Assembly (NCBI GenBank): GCA_024516035.1
Contig: CM044958.1
Coordinates: 25,987,584 to 26,051,583 of the forward strand
Length of the DNA: 64,000 nt
From: Bactericera cockerelli
Taxonomy: Eukaryota > Arthropoda > Insecta > Hemiptera > Triozidae
Reading direction: 5' to 3'
Shown: positions 32,417 through 44,901 of the stretch, piece by piece
Layout of the letters: every line of letters starts with the position of its first letter
How positions within the stretch are numbered: the first letter of the stretch is position 1
Notes under the pieces: generated by a model
Told to the model about the DNA's origin: nothing
The model's database searches: none
What the model saw: the letters and a program-made list of their open reading frames with translations, nothing else
Made by a program: the position numbers and the translations under genes

Positions 32417-34085
32417 TCTATATCTATAAAAGAAAGCTGTCTGTATGTGTGTATGTATGTATGTGTGTATGTATGTATGTATGTATGTGTGTATGTATGT
32501 TCTTTATACAAATCCACACCGTTTGACCGAGAAACCTGAAATTTTGCACATAGGTCCGCTTGGATCAGGAAATTCTTCTAGGCTAGATTATATCTCCCTG
32601 AGGTTAAGCTACAATGAGTAAGGATAAATAGATGGGTGACGCAAAATATATTAACGTTTTTTGACAAAAATGACATTTTTTCTCGAAATTTGTCGCGACG
32701 ACCTGTCAACTCAAAGCGAGAAAGTTTTAGGCAAGGGTTTGAGCTTTCAATTGACATATCGATCGCGAATTTCTGATGAGCCGTTCTTGAGCTACGCCGG
32801 GTAAGGTAAAAGAATGGATGGGTAACACGTAAAATATTCACGTTTTTTAACCTAAATGACATTTTTTCTCGAAATTTGAAGTGAGACCTATCAACTCAGA
32901 GTGAGAAAGTTGTAGTCAAGGGTCTGAGGACAAAATTTTCAAGGTTTTCGACACATTCTCTCTCTCTCTCTCTAATTGTTTTGTGTGTGTGTGTGTGTGT
33001 GTTTGTTTCTCTTTTCATCTTTTTATCACTGTTTCTCTGTGTACCGGTAAATTTCTGGTGGCTAAAAATTTATGTGTAAGTTGATTTTATATTGTAGATG
33101 TGCATATGTGCAATAAGAAAGGATTTTATTATATTCTAACTGCGGCACCAGCCGCGTTGGAAAAAGGATTTTACTTCTTATGAGAAGCGGGAAATTTTAC
33201 ACTAATCCGCTTTATAAACCACAGCATTCTCCCCTCTTCTGTGGATTGAGTTTTTTTTACTTGAACCGTTGTAAACGATGATTTCACGCTTTTTTTCTAA
33301 TCCACAGTGTTCTCCCCTCTATAAGCCACAGTATTCTCCCCTCTTCTGTGGATTGAGTTTTTTTTTACTTGAACCGTTGTAAACGATGATTTCACGCTTT
33401 TTCCATTTTATTATCTATATCTATAAAAGAAAGCTGTCTGTATGTGTGTATGTATGTATGTGTGTGTGTATGTATGTATGTGTGTATGTATGTTCTTTAT
33501 ACAAATCCACACCGTTTGACCGAGAAACCTGAAATTTTTCACATAGGTCCGCTTGGATCAGGAAATTCTTCTAGGCTAGATTATATCTCCCTGAGGTTAA
33601 GCTACAATGAGTAAGGATAAAAATGGATGGGTGACGCAAAAAAAATGCACGTTTTTTGACATAAATGACATTTTTTCTCGAAATTTGTCGCGACGACCTA
33701 TCAACTCAAAGCGAGAAAGTTTTAGGCAAGGGTTTGAGCTTTCAATTGACATATAGATCGCGAATTTCTGATGAGCCGTTCTTGAGCTACGCCGGGTAAG
33801 GTAAAAAAATGGATGGGTAACATGTAAAATATTCACGTTTTTTGACCTAAATGACATTTTTTCTCTAAATTTGAAGTGACGACCTATCAACTCAGAGCGA
33901 GAAAGTTTTAGGCAAGGGTTTAGGCTTTCATTTGACATATTGATCGCGAAATTCTGATGAGCCATTCTTGAGCTACGCCGGGGAAGGCCAGAAAATAGAT
34001 GGGCGACAAAAAATATTCAGGTTTTTTTTCAAACCTAAATGACATTTTGTGTGTGTGTGTGTGGTGTGTGTGTGTGTGTGTGGTG

Positions 34086-34116
<31 letters not shown>

Positions 34117-34245
34117 TATGGTGTGTGTGTGTGTGGTGTGTGTGTGGTGGTGTGTGTGGTGTGTGTGTGTGTGTGTGTATGGTGTGTGTGGTGTGTGTGG
34201 TGTGTGTGGTGGTGTGTGTGGTGTGTGTGTGGTGTGTGTGTGTGG

Positions 34246-34301
<56 letters not shown>

Positions 34302-34309
34302 GTGTGTGT

Positions 34310-34356
<47 letters not shown>

Positions 34357-34407
34357 TGGGTGTGTGTGTGGTGTGTGTGGGTGTGGGGTGGTGTGTGGTG
34401 TGTGTGT

Positions 34408-34468
<61 letters not shown>

Positions 34469-34528
34469 GTGTGCGTGTGCGTTGTGTGTGTTTGATGGGC
34501 TGGCGAAGCGGCGGGTGTAACCCGCTAG
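32417..34528 (+). mobile_element. Helitron family 2, two 5' ends and one 3' end
   Basis: TCTATATCTATAAAAGAAAG starts at 32417 and again at 33414, each followed by a TATG microsatellite and GTTTGACCGAGAAACCTGAA. Only one 3' end exists, at 34528: GCGGGTGTAACCCGCTAG followed by T. Between are ~150-bp repeats built on TGACATTTTTTCTCGAAATT and a ~106-bp direct duplication at about 33217-33402. No Rep/helicase coding is present, so it is non-autonomous. Confidence 0.8.
34048..34489. repeat. Interrupted TG array
   Basis: About 440 bases of TG broken by GGTG at irregular spacing, inside Helitron family 2. The long open frames across it in all directions are composition artefacts. Confidence 0.95.
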
Positions 34529-34544
34529 TACATAGTATATTAGC

Positions 34545-34592
34545 AGTAGCTTGATTGTCTAGTAACCTGGAAGTCGGTGGTTTAAGTCTCAA
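34545..34592 (+). mobile_element. tRNA-like SINE fragment, family D
   Basis: GTAGCTTGATTGTCTAGTAA and GGAAGTCGGTGGTTTAAGTC match the middle of the family D heads. Confidence 0.5.
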
Positions 34593-36714
34593 GTTCGTGT
34601 TATTTGAGCTCTCGTTTCCGATTTCTATAGATAAACTCGGAAGTAATATTGTCAGATTAGTTCTTTTCCTTCACACTGTCTGTCTCTTTTCACATGTTTT
34701 ATTTTCTTATCTCTGTTAGTTCCATCCTTCTTTCGTTTAGTTTCTACTCTCTCCTCAACAACACCTACCTACAGCCTACATCCAAGCATTCACCTTTCTT
34801 TTATATGTATGTACTTATGTATATAAAACATTTCTCCGTTTCTTCCGTCCTGCTCCAAGTTTGTTTTCAATGTGATTTATTTTAGTTGAATTAAATTGCT
34901 GAGTATTCCTGCTCCTTCCTCCTTGCTAGTCCTCTCCTATTCTCACTTATCAACTCTACTCATCCTGCCACTCTTTTCCATTTACGCATCAATATTATTT
35001 TTGTCCTTTTCAATTTTGTCTCTCGGTTTCTTACAATCTTATGTCGCTTATCCTTTTCTATTACGTCAAATCTGGAATTTGTTTCCCCGGAAAAGCAAGC
35101 AATGTTGTCATTTCAAATTGACCCTCACAAAAAGAGATATCTTGTGTTTTCTCAACCTTAAACCAGAGCTCAAGTATTCCCGGACCTTGATCAATAAAAA
35201 TAACCAATGAAAAGCCATTAAGTAGGCCAAAATAAAAACATTTCTTGCTGACATATAAATAAACATTTATAAAGCTGAGATATAAATTTATTCTGTTAGA
35301 TACTTAGGTAAGAAGCTATAATCTTGTTTCTTTTTACCGATCGGAAATTGCCTATAGAGCATTGAAAGATAAATTCATTTAAACTGGCATTCATTTCCCT
35401 CGGAAATAAGAAAAGGGAGCTTGTCAGATGTGGATGAAGGACAAGATACATATTGGGGAGAGAATTCATTCCATTCATTATTAGTAGAAGTAGTGTTGAA
35501 TAAAATTATAATTTTATTGACGTGACATATTCCGTGTGTCGTATGCTGTGCACCGTTTCTCACATGGCATAACTTTTGAGCGTTCAGGATAAAGCTATGT
35601 ATTTGAATGAGAAATCGTTATAATATTTAACCAGGTTTTCAAAGGCCCTAAATTTTTTTCTAGCAACCAATTTACTAATGCTATACCCACTAAACTTAGT
35701 ATTGAAATTGTAGAACTTAAATTGGTGTGGCAAGTTCTTCAATGACCTCTAGGAATCTCACAACCGGTAGCTGATTCATTCAACTGGTGATTGAAAATTG
35801 GATCATATTGGAACCTATATCATATTGCGCCTTTAAATTTGTCATTTTCTCTTACCTAATTTTCCTTTTTTATTAGGAATACTATTTTCAAACTTAAATT
35901 GATTTTTAACTGCTACATTAATTTGTGTGAATCACACTCCGGACCTTAGTGAGATATACATAAAAAAATACAAGTACTTCTTACATGTGCAGTATCACGC
36001 TGGTACATGGTAAGTATAATAATATCCATACTACGTGTGTTACTATTAAAGATAAATGGTTGCCATTAGTTCAAATTTAATAAGAAATACAGCTGCAGGT
36101 GGAAAATTGCATGATTTGAAGTTAGTGGTTTTTTTTTAGTGAGATGAATGTAAAGATGTTCCTATTTGAAGAAGCAGGTAGGTAGTCCATTATTAGCGAT
36201 GGTGAAGTTCTGTAGCATACTATCAACACTTTCCCAAAAGTGTGACGAAAATGAATGTCCCTTGATGTTAAAAAATGTCATATCATGACATTCAAACGTA
36301 GTATAAAAAATAAAATTTAAAAAGTTGAAAATATACCTAGTCACCAGTGCCCTGAATTTGACTTCTTTTCGAGGGAGAAGTAAAGTTGTGATGGTCACAC
36401 CACTTTATGTAACTCGTGATTTATTTTCCAAATATTATTTTAGTTTTTCGAGGTATCTTCGAGACCGAAATTCAGCCTTCATTTACTTTATAAAGACACC
36501 CTGCATAATGAGAAATGTTGCACGATAAAGCATTTACCTATCTGACAGAAATAAAAATTGATTGCACCGCTTTAGCCTGAGCGTAAGTGCACTCCTTGCA
36601 GTGCAGTGCATTATTAATAGTGTAATGGATAACCGATGCTCTGCAAAGGGGGGGCCTATTACATGCATTGGTGCTCACGAGGTTATAATAATAATAATAA
36701 TAAAAATAATATCG
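34593..36714. other. Intron, no recognised gene
   Basis: AT-rich. The block near 36350-36410 shares GACTTCTTTTCGAG and nearby sequence with 3107-3135. Confidence 0.45.
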
Positions 36715-36903
36715 CCTTATTTATACTGCCCGATTAGGACTATTAAATTCCTATTATTCCAGCAGTAAGCCCAAGACGTATTATTATGTGGTAAAAATCC
36801 CAAATGGGAGGATAACTTGTCATGTCCCGGCTGGGTTTCGAACCCACGACCTCTGGAATCTCTGGATTTACAGAGTGCCGCCTTTACCACTGAGCTACTA
36901 GGA
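36715..36903 (-). mobile_element. tRNA-derived SINE, family A, best copy
   Basis: On the minus strand: TAGTAGCTCAGTGGTAAAGG, GTGGGTTCGAAACCCAGCCG, ATCCTCCCATTTGGG, CGTCTTGGGCTTACTGCTGG and CCTAATCGGGCAGTATAAAT. A and B boxes are intact, so it is the clearest reference copy of this family in the window. Confidence 0.82.
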
Positions 36904-37757
36904 CAGAGGTTAGGGCGCTCCAGCCAGACAGGGGGGGATTCTAGGTTCGAGTTCCACCCAATGCAGTTATATTTCCTCCCTGGTCTCAACCAACATAATA
37001 TTATTATACTCAGATAATTTTGTTCCAACAATCTCTTGTGTGTTCTTGTGTCTCAGAAAATATCATTCGTAATAATAAATTTCCTCTTGGTACACCCAGT
37101 ACTAGCCGGATACCGAGACAGTAGACAGAGGCTATTACTTGCATAGATAAGCGGCTAGCTAGCTATTAAGAACCTTCAAACATGCCATCTTTCGGCATGG
37201 TTATTTATATTCCACAGTTTCATACTCCACTTAGCGCATTGCCAAAAGGTACAGATGTGGGGGGAAGTGTCAAAGTTCAGGTATAATTTACTCGATTCAT
37301 CCTTCTAGAGTACCGAGTACTGTAACTGTTATAAAAGCTGTTGGTTGTTGAGTGTTTAGTGTCGTGATTTAAGTAGCACAAGGTATTATTTGCGCCTTAA
37401 AATAGTAAGTCTATGCAATGTGGCTGGCATGTTTCAGATCGTATTCTGCTGAAGCTCTTGGCTTAACACGTTCAGCGCCGTAAACTCATACGGGGGCTTT
37501 TTAAGATATAGAGCTGGTACCGAAAAGCCATATAGGGCTTTATTGATTTTATTAACTGGTACCGTAAACCCTCCTGGGGGTTTTGAAATATGTGAAGAGT
37601 TTCTGTACACTAAACCCATATACATATAGGGCTTTTATTTCAATATATTTCTTATGAAATTATGATTGTCCAGGAACACTCTAACTTTGTATACTTGTAA
37701 ATTTGTAAGATCATGTCAATTTTGGCTGAACAAGGTTGGTACAGAACAATCTATCTA
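36904..37757. other. Intron with a possible TTAA-element end
   Basis: TTAACACGTTCAGCGCCGTA at about 37463 resembles a piggyBac-like terminus and is followed by repeated CCGTAAAC/GGGCTTT phrases to about 37640, but no partner end was confirmed. The rest is featureless. Confidence 0.4.
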
Positions 37758-37959
37758 TCTATACTTATAAAAGAGAGTTTCACTCACTGACTGACTGACT
37801 GACTGATTGACTGACTGACTGACTGACTCACTGATTCATCACTGTTTCTCTCCGAATTGGTAAGTCCTAGGAAGCTGAAATTTGGTGGGTAGCTTTGTCT
37901 TATAGTCTAGATGTGCAATAAGACGGGATTTTTCGAAATTCCCACTACAACACCTGCCA

Positions 37960-39720
37960 TTGGCGAAAAAGAACTTTTTACTTTCACCGCTATTTCTCCA
38001 CATTGATAAATCCGAGAAAGTTCAAATTTGGTAGGTAGCTTAGTCTTATAGTTTAGATGTGTGATTAGATGGGATTTTTCAAAATTCCCACTACAACACC
38101 TCTCATTAGCGAAAAATGACTTTTTACTTTCACCGGTATTTCTCCGCATTGATAAATCCGAGAAAGTTCAAATTCGGTAGGTAGCTTTGTCTTATAGTTT
38201 AGATGTGCAATTAGACGGGATTTTTCGAAACTCCTACTACAACACCTACCATTGGCGAAAAAGGACTTTTTACTTTCACCGCTATATCTCCGCATTAATA
38301 AATGCGAGAAAGTTCAAATTTGGTAGGTAGTTTTGTCTTATAGTCTAGATGTGCAATAAGACCGGATTTTTTGAAATTCCCACTACAACACCTGCCATTG
38401 GCGAAAAAGGATTTTTTGTTTTCACCGCTATTTCTCCGCATTGATAAATCCGAGAAAGTTCAAATTTGGTAGGTAGCTTAGTCTTATAGTTTAAATGTGC
38501 GATTAGATGGGATTTTTCAAAATTCCCACTACAACACCTCTCATTAGCGAAAAAGGACTTTTTACTTTCACCGCTATTTCTCCGCATTGATAAATCCGAG
38601 AAAGTTCAAATTTGGTAGGTAGCTTAGTCTTATAGTTTAAATGTGCGATTAGATGGGATTTTTCAAAATTCCCACTACAACACCTCTCATTAGCGAAAAA
38701 GGACTTTTTACTTTCACCGCTATTTCTCCGCATTGATAAATCCGAGAAAGTTCAAATTTGGTAGGTAGCTTAGTCTTATAGTTTAGATGTGTGATTAGAC
38801 AGGATTTTTCAAAATTCCCACTACAACACCTCTCATTAGCGAAAAAGGACTTTTTACTTTCACCGCTATTTCTCCGCATTGATAAATCCGAGAAAGTTCA
38901 AATTTGGTAGGTAGCTTAGTCTTATAGTTTAGATGTGTGATTAGACAGGATTTTTCAAAATTCCCACTACAACACCTCTCATTAGCGAAAAAGGACTTTT
39001 TACTTTCACCGCTATTTCTCCGCATTGATAAATCCGAGAAAGTTCAAATTTGGTAGGTAGCTTAGTCTTATAGTTTAGATGTGTGATTAGACAGGATTTT
39101 TCAAAATTCCCACTACAACACCTCTCATTAGCGAAAAAGGACTTTTTACTTTCACCACTATTTCTCCGCATTGATAAATCCGAGAAAGTTCAAATTTGGT
39201 ATTTATGTTTGACTTACTGTCTGAATCTGCAAAATTGGGCTTTTCGAAACTCCCACTACAACATCTGCCATTGGCGAAAAAGGACTTTTTACTTTCACCG
39301 CTATTTCTCCGCATTGATAAATCCGAGAAAGTTCAAATTCGGTAGGTAGCTTAGTCTTATAGTTTAGATGTGCAATTAGACGGGATTTTTTGAAACTCCT
39401 ACTACAACACCTCTCATTAGCGAAAAAGGACTTTTTACTTTCACCGCTATTTCTCCGCATTGATAAATCCGAGAAAGTTCAAATTTGGTAGGTAGCTTAG
39501 TCTTATAGTTTAGATGTGTGATTAGACAGGATTTTTTAAAAATTCCCACTACAACACCTCTCATTAGCGAAAAAGGACTTTTTACTTTCACCACTATTTC
39601 TCCGCATTGATAAATCCGAGAAAGTTCAAATTTGGTAGTCATGTTTGACTTACTGTCTGAATCTGCAAAATTGGGCTTTTCAAAACTCCCACTACAACAT
39701 CTGCCATTGGCGAAAAAGGA
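37960..39720 (+). repeat. 146-bp tandem repeat array in the Helitron
   Basis: Units carry CGAAAAAGGACTTTTTACTT, TTTCTCCGCATTGATAAATC, GAGAAAGTTCAAATTTGG and CCCACTACAACACCTCTC. Spacing is 146 bases over most of the array. Features recur every 438 bases (3 units) between 37907 and 38733, which suggests duplication of a trimer. Two units (near 39200 and 39640) carry a variant with GACTTACTGTCTGAATCTGC. Confidence 0.92.
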
Positions 39721-40051
39721 AAATTTACTTCCACTATTCTTCTCCGCACTGGTAAGTCCGAAGAAGTCCAAATTTGGTATGTAGGTTTTTTTACAGTCTA
39801 GATGTGCATTTGGATGGGATTTTTTTAAAACTCCCACTACAACACCTGCCTATTACTCCATATTGGTAAGCCCTAAAAAGTTCAAATTTGGTGTGTAGTT
39901 TCGTTTTACGGTCTAGATGAGAAATTAGACAGATTTTTTTCGAAATTCCCACTACAACAACTGCCTGTTACTCCATATTAATAAGTCCAAAAATGTTCAA
40001 CTTTGGTGTGTAGGTTTTTTTTTTTATGCTCTAGATTTTCAATTAGACGGA

Positions 40052-40219
40052 CCTCAATACACTACGGTCATGCCTCAATACACTACGGTCATGCCTCAAT
40101 ACACTACGTTCATACCTCAATACACTACGGTCATGTCTCAATACACTACGTTCATGCCTCAATACACTACGTTCATGCCTCAATACACTACGGCCATGCC
40201 TCAATACACTACGGCCATG
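40052..40219 (+). repeat. 21-bp x 8 tandem repeat at the Helitron 3' end
   Basis: Eight consecutive units of CCTCAATACACTACGGTCATG with G/T and T/C variants, 168 bases in total. The last unit runs into CCTCGGCCCGC of the terminal hairpin, so the array grew from the subterminal sequence. Confidence 0.95.
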
Positions 40220-40439
40220 CCTCGGCCCGCAAAGCGGGCGACAGCCCGCTAGTATGTCATATAAAACACAGTTTGACTTTGAACAGTGTTTGTGATAATC
40301 CAGGCAAATAAGATTTTTTTTCTTAGGGTTTTGTGGGTGATGGGTACCACCTACATATACCAACCACTAGAGATGATAGATTAGATCATTGTAAGGAAGC
40401 ACTCGATGCAATAGTAGTATTATTATTCATTTACATATA

Positions 40440-42108
40440 CAGGGTGTCCCACCAAACTTGGACACCTCAAATTACTCGGCCCCTGAAAGAGTTTTTGAAA
40501 AATAAAAAATCCTAGGGTACATGTTCTAATTATGCGGTTTCAGTCATGAAATTTTTTTTATACAGGGTGGTTCAAAAGTCAGAAATTGAGGTGTCAACTT
40601 TCGATTTTTAAATGGATCGACCTGAATTTTATTTGATAATTTTACTTCTAAATGGTGTCTGAGTACTTTTTTAAACAAAAATATTACATACAGGGTGGTT
40701 TTTTTTCGACCAATTTTTTTTCTTAATCTCGAATAACTCTAGTTCCTTTAATTTTTTCAATATCAAGAATAGAGAGTGTTTGTGTAATGAAAACACGTAC
40801 TTTCAATTGGCATCAAATTTTTTTCTACAGGGTGGTTCACAAGTGAAATAATGACTTGATTTTTTTTAAATCCGAGTTTTTTTAATTTTTTATTTAGGAT
40901 TAATAATTCTCGCCGAAAAAACAAAACTAAAGTGTTGTACAGGGTGAGACATAATTTTTTTGCAACACCCTGTATATGGGCAGTCAAAGACACGAAAAAT
41001 TAAATAGAAAGACTAAATATGCAAGAAAAATTTCGATTTTTAATGATATTAAAAAGTTATGGTGTTTTAACTAATATTGTCGCATGGACCACCCTGTAGA
41101 TATTATCTTAAACTATCATATGGGTAGTCGAAATTGTCTAAAATTCAACGAGGAGTCCAAATCTGAATGAAAAAAACGAATTCAAAAAGACATTTTCAAT
41201 TTTGTGTCTACAACTACCTACTTTTTATTTCAAGTTTTAAAATCATTCATTGTAGACACCAAATTGAAAATGGCTTCAAAATTTGTACTCGAAGTTGTAT
41301 AAAATTTAACGAAGACTTCGAATCATGCGGAAAAAAACAAGTAAAAAAAAACAAATTTTGGACTCCTCGTTGAATTTTAGACAATTTCGACTACCCATAT
41401 GATGGTTTAAGAAAACATCTACAGGGTGGTCCATGTGACAATATTAGTTAAAACACCATAACTTTTTAATATCATTAAAAATCGAAGTTTTTATTGCATA
41501 TTTAGTCTTTCTATTTAATTTTTCGTGTCTTTGACTGCCCATATACAGGGTGTTGCAAAAAAAAATATGTCTCACCCTGTACAACACTTTAGTTTTGTTT
41601 TTCGATATGACTACAAAAAAGTGTGTAAAATTAGGCGAGAATTATTAATCCTAAATAAAAAATTAAAAAAACTCGGATTTAAAAAAAATCAAGTCATTAT
41701 TTCACTTGTGAACCACCCTGTAGAAAAAAATTTGATGCCAATTGAAAGTACGTGTTTTCATTACACAAACACTCTCTATTCTTGATATCGAAAAAATTAA
41801 AGGAACTTGAGTTATTCGAGATTAAGAAAAAAAATTGGTCGAAAAAAAACCACCCTGTATGTAATATTTTTGTTTAAAAAAGTACTCAGACACCATTTAG
41901 AAGTAAAATTATCAAATAAAATTCAGGTCGATCCATTTAAAAATCGAAAGTTGACACCTCAATTTCTGACTTTTGAACCACCCTGTATAAAAAAAATTTC
42001 ATGACTGAAACCGCATAATTAGGACATGTACCCTAGATTTTTTTATTTTTCAAAAACTCTTTCTGGGGCCGAGTAATTTGAGGTGTCCAAGTTTGGTGGG
42101 ACACCCTG
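40440..42108. repeat. 1.67-kb palindromic TA-flanked element
   Basis: CAGGGTGTCCCACCAAACTT at the left and its complement at the right are flanked by TA on both sides. The arms 40440-41161 and 41357-42108 are near-perfect inverted copies. The main difference I see is about 29 extra bases around 41603-41631. Even the 195-base centre contains a second dyad (TTGTGTCTACA and TGTAGACACCAA). Each arm repeats ACAGGGTGG/ACCACCCTGT six or so times. No transposase. It resembles a foldback-type Tc1/mariner derivative. Confidence 0.88.
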
Positions 42109-43594
42109 TATTTCATCAGATTCAGGTTGCTAAACTTTTATTCTTCCTTTCCTATGCTTGAGCCATTTTAGCTTGTACATAAGTTTGAAGTAGATATAGA
42201 GAAAAGTTGCGAAGTACTTAGTACCTCGAGCTCTGATTTAAATTTACTTTCCAGTTATGTCCTTGTAACAGTTTCCACTTCGTTAATTTGAAAAGGAAAA
42301 CAAAACCAATTAGTGAAAGAAAAAGTGTATGTCTTGGTCCCTTGGCAGCTTGGCTCCAACAACATTACTTCCCACCATTAAGTTTCTCTTTTTTACGATG
42401 TCTTTTCTAATCATAGAGTGTATTATTATTATTATTATAGCTTTCTATTTTAGCGTCAAGTTACATGAGCCAGGGGAAATGAGATATAATTAGTAACTCG
42501 CCGTCGATTCGATAAACTTCGGTACGGAAAATCATAAGCATGGAAGTTATTCAGAACAAGAAGAAATTTAGCTCCAGATCAGGTTACTCAGGAACGTTGA
42601 ACAATTTACCGGATAATTGAACCTCTCGTCGGTACATTACGGTTTGCCACGGTATTACATGAGAAACCTTAGTTTTCCTTTGCTGCATTCTGCAATTCTG
42701 CATTACAATTTGATATCTCCTTTTCTCTCCACCACTCTGGATCCACGGGCTCCTCTCCCATCGCTCTCCTCTGTCTGTCCTCTCTCCTCTTCTCACCCTT
42801 TTACTTGCGGTCGCTCACAATCCTTCACTTCTTCGAGTGGAAGAAAGGGCTGTCCAAAGTGATACATGGCTTGAATAGTAGAAAAAACAAGCTGACACAC
42901 GCACGCGCACAGTTTTCCGAAAAGATCCATGTTTCTTTCTATGGTATGATAGTGAATATCACTGATAGAATATTCTAGAGTCTCATTATCGCACTCAAAA
43001 AGTGGCGACACTTGATTTTTCATGTTCAATTTAAAAACACAAATCGTATTTTTTGTGTTCAACATGACTTTCATTGTTAAGTATTAACCCGATGAGTAAC
43101 GAAGACATTTCTAAAGAAATAAATAATTGGTGTATAAGTCAAATTTGGCACAGTTCTTAGAGAAGTTCTGGCGTTTTTGGTTTTTGGCTAGACGGTTGAA
43201 AAAAACAAAAGGATGATTTGGTATAAAATCTCAAAATTGTCAAGTGTATAGAATGTGAACCCATCGAGAGGAAGTATTGTGTCCATAATTAGCAGCGTAT
43301 TTTGTCTTCGTTGCTTAGACTAAAAGGTAAATATGAAAGTCGAGTCATACATTAGAAAACTAGCGGAGAGATAAAGCTACAAGATAAAACTGTCAAAACT
43401 ATGCTTTCAATTAGAAGAGGTTTACATGCTACTCAATGTCAGACCGATCCTCTTTATCCCCAGGATCCTCCAATGCAGAACATAGCAACAAAATGGAGAA
43501 AAATAAATTGCATGCAGTCTAAAATACAGGGTGCTTCAGAGAGTAAAATAATTACAAGTTAAGATTGCTAAACATATATTATTTAGGTTGTCGT

Positions 43595-43633
<39 letters not shown>

Positions 43634-43848
43634 CAACTGCCCCTTTTTTGTAGACTGGCCCCGCTTTCCTAAGCTGATAATTATTACCATACATAGAGTA
43701 CTTCGTGTGTAGTATTCACTTTGGTAACAGCACTAACACTAACAGCCTGGCTTGCTGCCTGTCTCAAGCAAATTCGTTATACAGATGAGAAGAATTGACA
43801 TGGTTCGGGGCCTACTAATAATATAAGTGCGACAAAAATATATATATA
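42109..43848. other. Intron, no recognised gene
   Basis: AT-rich with a long poly-T at about 43597-43628 that may be a decayed retroelement tail. No supported coding. Confidence 0.45.
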
Positions 43849-44095
43849 CTAGCGGGCTGTCGACCGCTTTGCGGGCCGAGGCATGGCCGTAAAGCAAAAA
43901 ACACTTTTTCGCCAATGGCAGGTGTTGTAGTGGGAATTTCGAAAAATCCCGTCTTATTGCACATCTAGACTATAAGACAAAGCTACCTACCAAATTTCAG
44001 ATTCATAGAACTTACCAGTTTGGAGAAACAGTGATGAATCAGTGAGTGAGTGAGTCAGTCAGTCAGTGAGTGAAACTCTCTTTTATAAGTATAGA
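43849..44095 (-). mobile_element. Helitron family 1, short copy, minus strand
   Basis: It reads on the minus strand from TCTATACTTATAAAAGAG (44095) to the hairpin CCCGCAAAGCGG and CTAG (43849), inserted between A and T. It is a 247-base minimal copy with no tandem arrays. Confidence 0.9.
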
Positions 44096-44715
44096 TTTAA
44101 AACAGGGACGATTTTTTTGTGAACATAAGATCAAGAGCGGGACCACCCTTAATTTTGAAGATATACGTCATATACGAACACAATTATTCGTATTTGTATA
44201 CTACATTTGCCTGTGTAGGTAGCAGGATAGCTACTCGTAACGTATGACGTGACTTTCTACTCTTTTTGTTTAAATACATATAAAAAATGCTAAAGTTTTA
44301 ATGTTTCCGTCATTAAACCACACTGCCTCAGGGTTTTCTCTTCCCACGATACGTATACCTATCTCATTGGTAACGTCATATTTCTTTCTTTCTGAAACAT
44401 GACAAAAAAATGTCTCAAAGCGCGGGGTTTATATTCTAGTTGTGGGTGTACAGAAAAACACTACGAATTCTACCATGGACCAACTCTACATAGTCTACAT
44501 ATGACACAAAATAACTGTACAACCTTTAGGGAATGAAGCATATTACGACGAAATAGAATAAGTGTACATACTATCTTTCAAATTTCTCTACAAACTGCGT
44601 AAAAAAGGTGACCGATAACAATACTTTTTGTAACGTGTGAGGTATAGAGTTTAAATAGTAAAACCATTTGTGGTAACAAATAGAAGACAGATGAGTAAAC
44701 AAATGTTAGACTTAC
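44096..44715. other. Intron, no recognised feature
   Basis: About 620 bases of AT-rich sequence before the LNS3 exon donor. Confidence 0.45.
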
Positions 44716-44901
44716 CTATATCCTGATGGCGAGCAAACTCCACGATATCAATGGCGTGCCCGTCCACATGTAGACCCTGTACACAGCCCACAAACCCATG
44801 CTGCAGAGCCATGGACCAGACACTGGGGGAGCCCGCCAGGAACCCACCCCCGAAACCTCCTAGGAAGAGACCCCCTTGTAAATCCAAGTAAGTCTCCTCA
44901 C
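44716..44901 (-). CDS. Nrx-1: Neurexin exon: end of LNS3
   Basis: This 186-base exon, phase 1 at both ends, encodes GEETYLDLQGGLFLGGFGGG, then MALQHGFVGCVQGLHVDG and AIDIVEFARHQDIG. The LFLGG and GFxGCxxxLxxDG motifs close an LNS domain, and its cysteine should pair with the one at the start of the EGF-B exon. The acceptor is at 44902-44904 and the donor GTAAG at 44715. A glycine-rich GGFGGGF stretch replaces the usual short loop after LFLGG. Confidence 0.93.

Larger units (their letters stand above)
37758..40252 (+). mobile_element. Helitron family 1, 2.5-kb copy with internal satellites
   Basis: It begins TCTATACTTATAAAAGAG after A and ends CCCGCAAAGCGGG, CGACAGCCCGCTAG before T: canonical TC...hairpin...CTAG ends with A/T target. 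The interior is a GACT microsatellite, about a dozen 146-bp repeats, and eight exact-length 21-bp units next to the 3' hairpin. No Rep/helicase is present. Short copies (19119-19360, 43849-44095) lack the expansions. Confidence 0.9.

Noticed and set aside
34035..34592. Long open frames over the TG array on both strands
   Set aside because: Translations are Cys-Val or Thr-His dipeptide runs produced by the repeat composition.
37907..39837. Series of similar 76-80 aa frames
   Set aside because: They repeat every 146 bases within the Helitron satellite and carry no independent coding signal.
40052..40219. CRISPR-like array
   Set aside because: Units are head-to-tail 21-bp repeats without spacers, in a eukaryotic Helitron.
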